Below the pieces are notes generated by a model. It was not told the DNA's origin, did no database searches, and was given only the letters and a program-made list of their open reading frames with translations. Position numbers and translations under genes: made by a program. This document shows positions 7,909 to 15,867 of a DNA stretch of 64,000 bases, one piece after another. The DNA is from Cupriavidus sp. P-10 (GTDB lineage Bacteria > Pseudomonadota > Gammaproteobacteria > Burkholderiales > Burkholderiaceae), in the NCBI RefSeq assembly GCF_003402535.2, contig NZ_AP025171.1, forward strand, positions 62,001 through 126,000, read 5' to 3'. Every line of letters starts with the position of its first letter. Within the stretch, counting starts at the first letter, position 1.

Positions 7909-8877
7909 ATGCACCGATTCCTCAAGCCACTGGCAGCCGTCGCGCTGTGCGCACTGGTCCTGCCCGCCGGACAGGCGTGGGCCGAATTCCCCGACAAGCC
8001 GATCCGCTTCGTGGTGCCGTTCGCCGCCGGCAGCGCCACCGACCAGCTCGCGCGTGCCATCGGCCAGGCCATTACGCTGGACAGCAAGGTCACCGTGGTC
8101 GTCGACAACAAGCCGGGCGCCAATGGCTTTATCGCGGCGTCGGACGTCGCCAAGGCCGCGCCCGACGGCTACACCGTGCTGATCAGCACCAACACCACGC
8201 ATGCCGCCAACGAGCACTTGTTCAAGAAGCTGCCCTACGACCCGGTCAAGGACTATGCGCCGTTGACCGCGCTGGGGCGCGGCGGCCAGATCATGGTGGT
8301 CAATCCGCAGGTGCCTGCCAGGACCGTGGGCGAGTTCATCGCGCTGGCGAAGAAGCAGCCGGGCAAGCTCAGCTTCGGCAGCGGTAGCTCGTCGTCGCGC
8401 ATCGCCGGCGAGCTGTTCCAGCAGATGGCGCATGTCGAGCTGCTGCACGTGCCGTACAAGAGCAACCCACTGGCGATCACCGACCTGCTTGGCAACCAGA
8501 TCCAGATGATGATCACGGACACCGCCACGGGCCTGCCGCAGGTCAAGAGCGGCAAGCTGCGCGCGCTGGGCGTGTCGGGCAAGGCGCGCTCGCCGCTGGC
8601 GCCCGACGTGCCGACCATCGACGAGGCCGGCGTCAAGGGCTACGAGATGAGCTATTGGTTCGCGGCCTATGCGCCGGCCGGTACGCCGCAGCCGGTAGTG
8701 GCCAAACTCAACGCGATCATGGTGAAGGCAGCGCGCAGCGAGACCGCGGCAAGCTTCTACCAGTCGACAGGGACCGAGGTGTTTACCAGCACGCCCGCCG
8801 AGCTGGCGAAATTCCAGGCGCAGGAGTCCGGCAAGTGGGGCCGCATCATCAAGGCGGCGAATATCCAGCCTGAATGA
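7909..8877 (+). CDS. Bug-family tripartite tricarboxylate transporter receptor
   Basis: 322 residues. A signal peptide (about 1-24, ending in AWA) is followed by FPDKPIRFVVPFAAGSATDQLAR, the canonical mature start of Bug/TctC periplasmic receptors. The family motifs KPGANGFIAASDVAKAAPDGYT, YDPVKDYAPLT and VPYKSNPLAITDLLGNQI are present in order. Bug receptors bind small carboxylates or their derivatives; the TctAB membrane partners are usually encoded elsewhere. It lies 35 bp after the AtuA-like pair with an AGGAGA ribosome site, so it is likely in the same operon and supplies its substrate. A strong terminator follows. Confidence 0.88.
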   Translation: MHRFLKPLAAVALCALVLPAGQAWAEFPDKPIRFVVPFAAGSATDQLARAIGQAITLDSKVTVVVDNKPGANGFIAASDVAKAAPDGYTVLISTNTTHAANEHLFKKLPYDPVKDYAPLTALGRGGQIMVVNPQVPARTVGEFIALAKKQPGKLSFGSGSSSSRIAGELFQQMAHVELLHVPYKSNPLAITDLLGNQIQMMITDTATGLPQVKSGKLRALGVSGKARSPLAPDVPTIDEAGVKGYEMSYWFAAYAPAGTPQPVVAKLNAIMVKAARSETAASFYQSTGTEVFTSTPAELAKFQAQESGKWGRIIKAANIQPE

Positions 8878-8907
8878 CGATGGGCCGCTGCAAGCTCGCA
8901 TGAATGG

Positions 8908-8935
8908 AAAACGGGGCCACGTGGCCCCGTTTTTT
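8908..8935 (+). terminator. Rho-independent terminator of the AtuA/Bug operon
   Basis: A perfect palindrome (ACGGGGCCAC/GTGGCCCCGT at 8911-8930) is followed by a T-run (8930-8935) and preceded by an A-run. It lies 31 bp after the Bug receptor stop. Confidence 0.9.
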
Positions 8936-8980
8936 ACGCAGAAGTAGGTACGCTTTTGCTGGGCGTACCCATTTCTGCGT
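8936..8980. repeat. Dispersed 18-bp repeat, inverted pair
   Basis: Two copies face each other: ACGCAGAAGTAGGTACGC at 8936-8953 and GCGTACCCATTTCTGCGT at 8963-8980, with 9 bp between. They can pair as a 16/18 hairpin directly downstream of the terminator. Confidence 0.75.
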
Positions 8981-9149
8981 GGCTTCGCTGTGTCGTTCCT
9001 GGTTTCTGATTGTCGCTGTCCGCCGCGTCCGGCCTGCGTTTCCGGTGAGTCGCCATCCGGCTTAACATACGCCTTCGGCCGGTGTACTCGCCGGCCCACG
9101 CTGTCTCCCTCGACAACAACCAACAACAATCAACAACAAGGAACCAGAC

Positions 9150-10184
9150 ATGACGCTGCAGTCCGCCGCGCGCCACGCCAGGCACAAGGTCCCGCGCCTG
9201 CCGGCATTCGCCATGGTCGTCGCAACGGCCACCGCGATGGCCACCACCATGCTGCCGGCCACGATCGGCACCGCCCATGCCGCGGCGGCGCAGCACAAGA
9301 CCCAGGTGCCGGGCTACTACCGCATGATGATCGGCCAGCTGGAGGTCACCGCGCTGTACGACGGCTACATCGACCTCGATCCGCGGATCCTCAAGTACAC
9401 CAGCGCGCGCGAGGTGCAGAGCCTGCTGGCACGGATGTTCGTCGAATCGACACCGGGCATGCAGACGGCGGTCAATGCCTACCTCGTCAATACCGGCGGC
9501 AGCCTGGTGCTGGTCGATTCCGGTGCGGCGGCATGTTTCGGTCCCACGCTCGGGCGCATCGGCGACAACCTGCGCGCGGCGGGCTATGCGCCGGAACAGG
9601 TCGACGCCGTGCTGCTGACGCACCTGCACGGCGACCATGCCTGTGGCCTCGCCGCCAACGGGCAGCCGGCCTTCCCGAACGCGACGGTCTATGTCGACAA
9701 GGCCGACGCCGACTACTGGCTCAACGAAGCCAATGCCGCAGCGGCGCCAAAGGAAGCACAGGGACTGTTCGCGATGGCACGCGCCGCGGTCGCGCCGTAC
9801 CAGGCGGCGAACCGGTTCCGCACCTTCCATGGCGGCAACGGCGCCGAACCGGTCCCGGGCGTGCGCGCGCTGCCTGCCTACGGGCATACGCCGGGCCACA
9901 GCGGCTACCTGTTCACCTCGGGCAAGGACAGCCTGCTGCTGTGGGGCGACATCATCCACAGCCATGCGGTGCAGTTCCGCCGCCCGCAGGTGGCGATCGA
10001 GTTCGATACCGACAGCCACGCCGCGGTGATCACGCGCAAGCGCATCCTGGCCGATGCGGCCAAGGGCAAGCTGTGGGTGGGCGGCGCGCACCTGCCGTTC
10101 CCGGGGCTGGGCCATGTGCGTCGCGACGCCGCCGGCTATACCTGGGTGCCGGCCGAGTACGGGCCGATCCGGGCGGATCGATAG
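9150..10184 (+). CDS. Exported MBL-fold metallo-hydrolase
   Basis: 344 residues. A long N-terminal export signal (about 1-45, ending in AHAAAA) is followed by the metallo-beta-lactamase fold. The zinc ligands are visible: HLHGDH near residue 157, the His in GHTPGHS, the Asp in LWGDIIHS and the final His in GGAHLPFPG. The set is complete, so the enzyme should be active and binuclear. Its closest general class is the AttM/lactonase-like or generic periplasmic MBL hydrolases. The substrate is not inferable; beta-lactamase activity is not implied. The 5' untranslated region is a CAACAA-rich tract (9112-9138) directly before the AAGGAA ribosome site. It is a single-gene unit. Confidence 0.85.
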   Translation: MTLQSAARHARHKVPRLPAFAMVVATATAMATTMLPATIGTAHAAAAQHKTQVPGYYRMMIGQLEVTALYDGYIDLDPRILKYTSAREVQSLLARMFVESTPGMQTAVNAYLVNTGGSLVLVDSGAAACFGPTLGRIGDNLRAAGYAPEQVDAVLLTHLHGDHACGLAANGQPAFPNATVYVDKADADYWLNEANAAAAPKEAQGLFAMARAAVAPYQAANRFRTFHGGNGAEPVPGVRALPAYGHTPGHSGYLFTSGKDSLLLWGDIIHSHAVQFRRPQVAIEFDTDSHAAVITRKRILADAAKGKLWVGGAHLPFPGLGHVRRDAAGYTWVPAEYGPIRADR

Positions 10185-10291
10185 TCCGGGGCGCACGCCG
10201 CGCCTGGGGCGCCATCGGCGGGCTGTGGGTCAAGGCCGGATTCCCCGTGCTGTCCGCCTCGCGCCACCCGGTGAAACCCTCAGGCCGATGG

Positions 10292-10309
10292 CCGCAGAAA
10301 TGGGTACGC
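10292..10309 (-). repeat. Dispersed 18-bp repeat, copy 4
   Basis: On the minus strand this reads GCGTACCCATTTCTGCGG, matching the core except for the last base. It lies in the 239-bp gap between the convergent metallo-hydrolase and GNAT genes. Confidence 0.7.
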
Positions 10310-10423
10310 TTGCCCGCGCCGGGCGGCCCGCTGTTCAGGCAGGTTGGTACGGCCGAGGAATTCCGGCGCAAGATGGGCGCGCAGTGAGGCGCGCGAGGAT
10401 CATTCGAGGATGGCCGGCACAGG

Positions 10424-10813
10424 TCAGGGCCGGCGCCGCTCCATCGCCACCATCGACGGCGTAAAGCCGAGCTGGCCGAAGAACGCTGCTTCGGAAGAGC
10501 GCGCCGCGCGCAGCACCCAGGTGATATCGGGATCATTGCCCATGACGTAGCGCACCAGCGCGCGGCCGATCCCGCGACGGCGGTGGCTCGGGGCCACGGC
10601 AACCATCGACAGGAAACCGTCGGAGACGTCGTCGCACAGGGCCCGGGCGAAGCCGACGATCTCGCCGTCTTCCACCGCCACGGCCACGCGCTGGGAATTG
10701 GCCACCAGCCGCGCGAACTTGTCGGGACCGCCTATCCGGTTGGACCAGCCATTGGCGATCAGTAGTTGTCTGGCTGCCTCGATGTCTCCGGGCAACAGGT
10801 TACGGATTTCCAT
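10424..10813 (-). CDS. GNAT-family N-acetyltransferase
   Basis: 129 residues. The acetyl-CoA loop is present (MVAVAPSHRRRGIGRALVRY, i.e. the RxxGxG motif), preceded by the GEIVGFARALCD strand and followed by an AAFFGQLGF motif typical of the family C-terminus. ATG 10813 starts the conserved MEIRNLLPGD segment and has a GGGAGAG ribosome site in front; the longer frame to 10891 adds unrelated residues. The substrate is unknown. It is divergent from the AMP nucleosidase gene. Confidence 0.8.
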   Translation of the reverse strand: MEIRNLLPGDIEAARQLLIANGWSNRIGGPDKFARLVANSQRVAVAVEDGEIVGFARALCDDVSDGFLSMVAVAPSHRRRGIGRALVRYVMGNDPDITWVLRAARSSEAAFFGQLGFTPSMVAMERRRP

Positions 10814-11010
10814 TGGCGGCTCTCCCAGTAAAGCATGTACGGCCCCTCGCCGCCCCTTGCCACCAGGGCCGCCGCGAGTCGAGAACGGCACGGGAACCCG
10901 TGCCGCACAATTGGCGGAGTGTAGCGAGCGGGCGCGGGCGCGTCAATTTGGCTTCCGGCTGGGTGGGGGTGCTGCTCACGCCAGCGCGCGGGCGCGGTAT
11001 GATGGTCTGC

Positions 11011-12489
11011 ATGAATGCCCCCGTCTTCTCCTCAGCCCATCCGGCCGACCAGCTCGCCGAATTTCCTGACGCGGATGCGGCGCTGGCGCGCATCCGCGAC
11101 ATCTACGACGCTTCGGTCGGGGCGGTGCGCGCGCGCTTCGAAGCTTTCGCCAGCGGCAAGCCGCTGCCGTCGGCCGCGCACGCGTGCTATCCGTACCTGG
11201 GGATCTCGGTCAATATCGAGACCATGGTCACCGACAGCCGCCCCTCGTGGGGCACGGTGGCCTACCCCGGGGTGTACGGCACCACGGTGACCCGTCCCGA
11301 CCTGCTGGCGGACTACTACCGCGACCAGATCGAACGGCTGATGCGCTACCACCGGGTCCCGGTGGTCGTGGGCCTGAGCCGGCGCCCGATCCCGCTGCCG
11401 TTCGTGATCGAGGCCTCGACCACCGACATCAGCTACACCCAAGCGCGCGAACTGGAGGCCTCGTTCGTGCTGCCCGAGCTGAGCCGCATCGACGATGGCA
11501 TCGCCAACGGCACCTACGAGCCGATCCCGGGCGAGGCCTGGCCGCTGTCGCTGTTCCCCGCCGAGCGCGTGGACCTGGCGCTGCAGCGGCTGTACCACTA
11601 CACCGGCACGGCGCCGCAGCATTTCCAGCGCTTTGTGCTGTTCACCAACTACCAGCGCTATGTCGATGAATTCGTCGCGCTGGGCCGCGGGCTGATGAGC
11701 AGCAGCGACGGCGGCGGCTACACCCGCTTCGTCGAGCCCGGCGACGTGGTGCAGGACCTCGGCGGCGCCGAGCCGGACGATGCGACCCGCCCGCGCGCGC
11801 TGCCGCAGATGCCGGCCTACCACCTGGTGCGCGAGGACAAGCTGGGCGTGACGCTGGTCAATATCGGCGTGGGCCCGTCCAACGCGAAGACCATGACCGA
11901 CCATCTCGCCGTGCTGCGCCCGCATTGCTGGCTGATGGTCGGCCACTGCGGCGGCCTGCGCCGCTCGCAGCAGCTGGGTGACTACGTGCTGGCGCACGCC
12001 TACGTGCGTGACGACCACGTGCTCGATCACGACCTCCCGCCCTGGGTGCCGGTGCCGCCGATCGCCGAAATCCAGGTGGCGCTGCAGGAAGCGGTGGCGC
12101 GCGTCACCGGCCTGTCGGGCAACGAGATGAAGACACGCATGCGCACCGGCACCGTGGTCTCCACCGACGACCGCAACTGGGAGCTGAAGTCCAAGTCGCT
12201 GTACGCACGCTTCAACCAGTCGCGCGCGATCGCGATCGACATGGAAAGCGCCGCGGTGGCCGCCAACGGCTTCCGCCTGCGCGTACCCTACGGCACGTTG
12301 CTGTGCGTGTCGGACAAGCCGCTGCATGGCGAGCTCAAGCTGCGCGGCATGGCCAATGCGTTCTACCGGCAGCGTGTCAGCCAGCACATGACCATCGGGC
12401 TGGAAGCAATTCGCATCCTGCGCGAGAACGGCGTCGAGCAGCTGCATTCGCGCAAGCTGCGCAGTTTCGACGAGCCTGCGTTCCGCTAG
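11011..12489 (+). CDS. amn: AMP nucleosidase
   Basis: 492 residues. The protein carries the N-terminal AMN domain (RDIYDASVGAVRARFEAF, YPYLGISVNIET) and the C-terminal nucleoside-phosphorylase-like domain (VGHCGGLRRSQQLGDYVLAHAYVR, the DMESAAVAANGFR catalytic region, LCVSDKPLHGELKLRG). It hydrolyses AMP to adenine and ribose 5-phosphate in purine salvage and adenylate balance. ATG 11011 is taken as the start; ATG codons at 10999 and 11002 in the same frame are possible, and no clear ribosome site decides between them. The longer frame back to 10813 overlaps the divergent GNAT start and lacks family similarity. It is a monocistronic gene ending in a bidirectional terminator. Confidence 0.92.
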   Translation: MNAPVFSSAHPADQLAEFPDADAALARIRDIYDASVGAVRARFEAFASGKPLPSAAHACYPYLGISVNIETMVTDSRPSWGTVAYPGVYGTTVTRPDLLADYYRDQIERLMRYHRVPVVVGLSRRPIPLPFVIEASTTDISYTQARELEASFVLPELSRIDDGIANGTYEPIPGEAWPLSLFPAERVDLALQRLYHYTGTAPQHFQRFVLFTNYQRYVDEFVALGRGLMSSSDGGGYTRFVEPGDVVQDLGGAEPDDATRPRALPQMPAYHLVREDKLGVTLVNIGVGPSNAKTMTDHLAVLRPHCWLMVGHCGGLRRSQQLGDYVLAHAYVRDDHVLDHDLPPWVPVPPIAEIQVALQEAVARVTGLSGNEMKTRMRTGTVVSTDDRNWELKSKSLYARFNQSRAIAIDMESAAVAANGFRLRVPYGTLLCVSDKPLHGELKLRGMANAFYRQRVSQHMTIGLEAIRILRENGVEQLHSRKLRSFDEPAFR

Positions 12490-12516
12490 GCCGCGACGTT
12501 TTCCCACGGCCAACGT

Positions 12517-12550
12517 AAAAAGGCCGGCGCCCGATGGCGCCGGCCTTTTT
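12517..12550. terminator. Bidirectional terminator between amn and ompW
   Basis: A-run, AGGCCGGCGCC stem, CGAT loop, GGCGCCGGCCT stem, T-run: symmetric, so it can end both the plus-strand amn and the minus-strand ompW transcripts, which converge here. Confidence 0.92.
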
Positions 12551-12568
12551 TACTGTCGCAGTGGCCGC

Positions 12569-13213
12569 TCAGAAGCGGTAGCCCACGCCCATGCTGAACA
12601 GCCACGGGTCCAGGCTCACCTTGGACACCTTGACGTCGCCGGCCTTCACATCGCTCGACAGCCAGATCTTCTTGATGTCGGCATTCAGGAACCAGTTCCT
12701 GGTCAGCTTGTAGTCCATGCCGATCTGCAGCGCCGGACCCACGCTCCAGCTGTCGAGTTGCAGCGCGTTGTTGGCGAGGTTCTCGCCCCAGATACGGGTG
12801 AAATTCAGGCCCGCGCCGATATACGGGCGGAAAGTACCGTTGGGGATGAAGTGGTATTGCACCAGCAGCGACGGCGGCAGATGCTTGAAGGTGCCGATCT
12901 TGCTGCCGTCGAGGTAGACATTCTGCTTCTGCGGTACGGTCAGGACCAGCTCGGCGGCGATATTGGGGGTGAAGAAGTAGGTGACGTCGAGTTCGGGGAT
13001 CCACTTGTTGTTGACCGTGATGCGATCCGATGCGCCCACGCCGCCGACCGGATCCGAACTGTTGGCCATGTCGAGGTAGGTGCCGCGCAGGCGCACCATC
13101 CAGTTGCCTTGCGCATCGTCGGCGGCCATCGCGGGCGCGGAGAACGCGCCAAGCATGGCGCAGGCGGCGATGGCGGAGCAGGTAACCCGGGTACGGAGAG
13201 AGAGCTTGTTCAT
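12569..13213 (-). CDS. ompW: OmpW-family outer-membrane protein
   Basis: 214 residues. A signal peptide (about 1-30, ending in AMA) is followed by an eight-stranded barrel pattern: NWMVRLRGTYLDM at the start, FTPNIAAELVLT, VQYHFIPNGTFRPYIGAGLNFT in the middle, and the GVGYRF end with terminal Phe. OmpW proteins form narrow hydrophobic channels linked to uptake of small hydrophobic compounds and stress responses. ATG 13213 is the signal-peptide start; the longer frame to 13381 is not supported. Monocistronic, convergent with amn. Confidence 0.9.
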   Translation of the reverse strand: MNKLSLRTRVTCSAIAACAMLGAFSAPAMAADDAQGNWMVRLRGTYLDMANSSDPVGGVGASDRITVNNKWIPELDVTYFFTPNIAAELVLTVPQKQNVYLDGSKIGTFKHLPPSLLVQYHFIPNGTFRPYIGAGLNFTRIWGENLANNALQLDSWSVGPALQIGMDYKLTRNWFLNADIKKIWLSSDVKAGDVKVSKVSLDPWLFSMGVGYRF

Positions 13214-13565
13214 GATGTTTTGTCTTGGTCTGGTAAGGAGTCCGCGGCCAGTTTGGCCGAGCGGCTCCGTGCGGACCTTGATGCAGAACAAGTCGGGAAG
13301 CCGCCACACACGGTGCGTCGCGATCGCGCGACAACGGTATTGGGGCAGCAATCCTCCGCTAATAACCACATGCGGAATCATTCGTGGCGCGCCGGCGCGC
13401 CAGCCCTTACGCTGTGCAGGAAATCAGCGTCCGCAAGCTTCCAGGCGAGGCGGGCGCCGACGCACCGAGCATGTCGTGGGCGTCCGCAAGGGCGTCTTTC
13501 CGGGTGTGCCCCGTGGGGGCGGGGCACACCGGTTTTCTTCGGATCCCCTTGCGGCAAGCGTGGTA
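13214..13565. other. Intergenic region between leuA stop and ompW start, with one hairpin
   Basis: Contains the ompW promoter region. A 10-bp perfect inverted repeat (GGTGTGCCCC at 13503-13512, GGGGCACACC at 13521-13530) lies 36 bp past the leuA stop. It has no T-run in the leuA direction, so it may be a stabilising 3' hairpin rather than a terminator. No coding potential recognised. Confidence 0.55.
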
Positions 13566-15269
13566 TCAGGCCGCGGCGGCCTCGTCTGCCGGCTGGCGCC
13601 GCGCCACGCCAAAGCCGGCCTGCAGGTGCCGGTTCACGCCCGAGACTACCGCGCGCAGCGACGCCGTGACCAGGTTCGCATCGATGCCCGCGCCGAATCC
13701 CGTCGGCGAATCGCCCACCCGGATTTCCACATAGCACGCCGCGCGCGCGTCGGCGCCGGCGGTCATCGCGTGCTCGTGGTAGTCCATCACGCGCACCGGC
13801 AGGTCCAGCGCATTGACGAAAGCATCGATGGGTCCGTTGCCGCTGCCGCGCACGCTGCAGGGCTGGCCGTCGCGCACCATCTGCACTTCGATCTCCACCG
13901 CCCCGCCGCTGTCCGACACCAGTTGGTGCGAAACATAGCGCAACGGCGCTTCCTGCTCCAGGTACTCGCGGCTGAACAGCGCATACAGGTCGTCCGCGCT
14001 CGCTTCCAGCCCGGTATCGTCGGTCATGGCCTGCACCGCGCGGCTGAACTCGATCTGCAGCCGGCGCGGCATGTAGATGCCATGCACCTGCTCGAGCAGG
14101 AAGGCCATGCCGCCCTTGCCCGACTGGCTGTTGACGCGGATTACCGCATCGTAGCTGCGGCCCAGGTCGGCGGGATCGATCGGCAGGTACGGCACTTCCC
14201 AGACCGCCCCGGGCTGCTGCTGCGCGAAGCCCTTGCGGATTGCATCCTGGTGCGAGCCGGAGAACGCGGTGAAGACCAGGTCGCCCACGTATGGATGTCG
14301 CGGATGCACCGGCAGCTGGTTGCAATGCTCGACGCACTGGCGCACTTCATCGATATCGGAAAAATCGAGGCCGGGCGCCACGCCCTGCGTGTAGAGATTC
14401 AGCGCCAGCGTCACCAGGTCGACGTTGCCGGTGCGCTCGCCATTGCCGAACAGGCAGCCTTCCACGCGATCGGCCCCCGCCATCACCGCCAGTTCGGCGG
14501 CAGCCACCGCGGTGCCACGATCGTTGTGCGGGTGGACCGACAGCACGATGTGTTCGCGCCGCGCCAGGCGCCGGTGCATCCATTCGACCTGGTCGGCAAA
14601 CACATTGGGCGTGCTGCATTCCACCGTGGTCGGCAGGTTCAGGATCAAGGGGCGCCCAGGACCGGCTGCCCACGTCGCGGAGACCGCGTCGCTGACCTCC
14701 AGCGAGAAATCGAGCTCCGCCAGGCTGAAGGTCTCGGGCGAGTACTCGTAGGTCCATGCGGTCTCGGGCATGGCGTCGGTCAGGGACTTGATCAGGCGCG
14801 TGCCCGAGACCGCTACTTCCTTGATCTCCTCGCGTGTGGCATTGAAGACAATGCGCCGCCACGCCGGCGCGATGGGATTGTAGAGATGCACGGTGGCGCG
14901 CGCGGCGCCGCGCACGGACTCCACCGTCCGGTGGATCAAGTCTTCGCGCGATTGCGTCAGCACCACGATGCTGACGTCGTCGGGGATGCGTTTTTCTTCG
15001 ATCAGCATGCGCACGAAGTCGAAGTCGGTCTGCGACGCGGCGGGGAAGGCCACCTCGATTTCCTTCAGGCCGATCTTCACCAGCTGCTCGAAGAAACGCA
15101 GCTTGCGCGCGGTGCTCATCGGCTCGATCAGCGACTGGTTGCCGTCGCGCAGGTCGGTGCTCATCCAGGCCGGCGCACGCGTGATGCGGCGGCTGGGCCA
15201 GGTACGGTCGGGGATGTCTACGGTGGCGGCGGGCTGGTACTTGGTGGCGGGATGGCTGAGCATGGGCAT
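13566..15269 (-). CDS. leuA: 2-isopropylmalate synthase
   Basis: 567 residues, the length of the long (LeuA2-type) enzymes. The catalytic TIM barrel includes the metal/substrate motif [15 protein letters not shown] near residue 37-50, the HPHND metal ligands and the [18 protein letters not shown] signature. The C-terminal third (from about 430) is the leucine-feedback regulatory domain, ending in [17 protein letters not shown]. It condenses acetyl-CoA with 2-ketoisovalerate as the first committed step of leucine synthesis. The start has a GGAAGGAG ribosome site. The 5' leader carries a candidate leucine attenuator, described separately. No other leu gene is adjacent. Confidence 0.95.
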   Translation of the reverse strand: MPMLSHPATKYQPAATVDIPDRTWPSRRITRAPAWMSTDLRDGNQSLIEPMSTARKLRFFEQLVKIGLKEIEVAFPAASQTDFDFVRMLIEEKRIPDDVSIVVLTQSREDLIHRTVESVRGAARATVHLYNPIAPAWRRIVFNATREEIKEVAVSGTRLIKSLTDAMPETAWTYEYSPETFSLAELDFSLEVSDAVSATWAAGPGRPLILNLPTTVECSTPNVFADQVEWMHRRLARREHIVLSVHPHNDRGTAVAAAELAVMAGADRVEGCLFGNGERTGNVDLVTLALNLYTQGVAPGLDFSDIDEVRQCVEHCNQLPVHPRHPYVGDLVFTAFSGSHQDAIRKGFAQQQPGAVWEVPYLPIDPADLGRSYDAVIRVNSQSGKGGMAFLLEQVHGIYMPRRLQIEFSRAVQAMTDDTGLEASADDLYALFSREYLEQEAPLRYVSHQLVSDSGGAVEIEVQMVRDGQPCSVRGSGNGPIDAFVNALDLPVRVMDYHEHAMTAGADARAACYVEIRVGDSPTGFGAGIDANLVTASLRAVVSGVNRHLQAGFGVARRQPADEAAAA

Positions 15270-15279
15270 GAGCGGACTC

Positions 15280-15363
15280 CTTCCTCGCTAAGGAAGATAA
15301 GGAAGATACAAAAAAAGAAAAACGGAAAAGGGTGGCGAAAGGCTGCCGAACTGCCACGGGGCG
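15280..15363 (-). promoter_or_regulatory. Candidate leucine attenuator / leader RNA of leuA
   Basis: Read on the minus strand after the leader-peptide stop: GTGGC (15357-15353) can pair with GCCAC (15336-15332), followed by a T-rich tract interrupted by C and G (about 15331-15310), as in an intrinsic terminator. GGCAGCC (15347-15341), inside that loop, can instead pair over 7 nt with GGTTGCC (15378-15372) in the last codons of the leader peptide, giving an antiterminator. A separate 6-bp hairpin (CTTCCT 15296-15291 with AGGAAG 15285-15280) covers the leuA ribosome site. The terminator stem is only 5 bp, the weakest point of the model. Confidence 0.5.
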
Positions 15364-15510
15364 CTAGGCCCGGCAACCGATCGATAGGCTTAGCAGTAGC
15401 GAGGAAGCGCGCAGGGCGCGGCCCGATGCCAGGGCAGCCAGCACGCGCGCGCGGACAGCGATGCGGGTCGCATCGGCAGCCTGGCGGAGGGTACTGGCGT
15501 AGAGGTTCAT
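15364..15510 (-). CDS. Candidate leuA leader peptide
   Basis: 48 residues starting at ATG 15510 and ending 94 nt before leuA. Nine residues are Leu. The last third holds SSLLLSLSIG, encoded with CTA CTG CTA AGC CTA: three CTA codons in five, although CTA is a rare Leu codon in G+C-rich genomes such as this one. Leader peptides of leu operons in enterobacteria use a run of rare Leu codons in the same way to sense charged tRNA-Leu. No good ribosome site is visible before ATG 15510, which lowers the confidence. It has no recognisable domain and may be translated only for regulation. Confidence 0.5.
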   Translation of the reverse strand: MNLYASTLRQAADATRIAVRARVLAALASGRALRASSLLLSLSIGCRA

Positions 15511-15867
15511 CGAGCCGGAATGATGAGGGCAGGAGCCGCTCTTCGGTGTTGCGCACGCGGCGGGCGCCGCATGACCTGGCAAGGTTAGACGACAAGGCCG
15601 GCGGCGGTCAAGCGCGCTGAATTGCGGTCAAGCGCCTGCCACGCGTCCGAACCCGGTCGGGGGAAGGGCTGCGCCAAACGGCGGTGACATGCCGGCCCGA
15701 TGCATCCCTCGCGCTTGTCCGCCTCACCCGAAAGACGGTCGCCTGTGCTCTGAATGGATGAGTCAGACGCCGATTCCGTACGTTATGCCTCAGTCATCTG
15801 GCCGGTATTGCGCTGGCAGCGTTGCGCCTAGGCTGGTAGCGCGGGAAAAAACATACGGGGGAACATC

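Noticed and set aside
9150-10184. Calling the exported metallo-hydrolase a beta-lactamase or quorum-quenching lactonase
   Set aside because: Zinc ligands are common to the whole superfamily; nothing in the sequence or context fixes the substrate.
13080-15620. 846-codon plus-strand frame opposite leuA
   Set aside because: Shadow of leuA; no family similarity.
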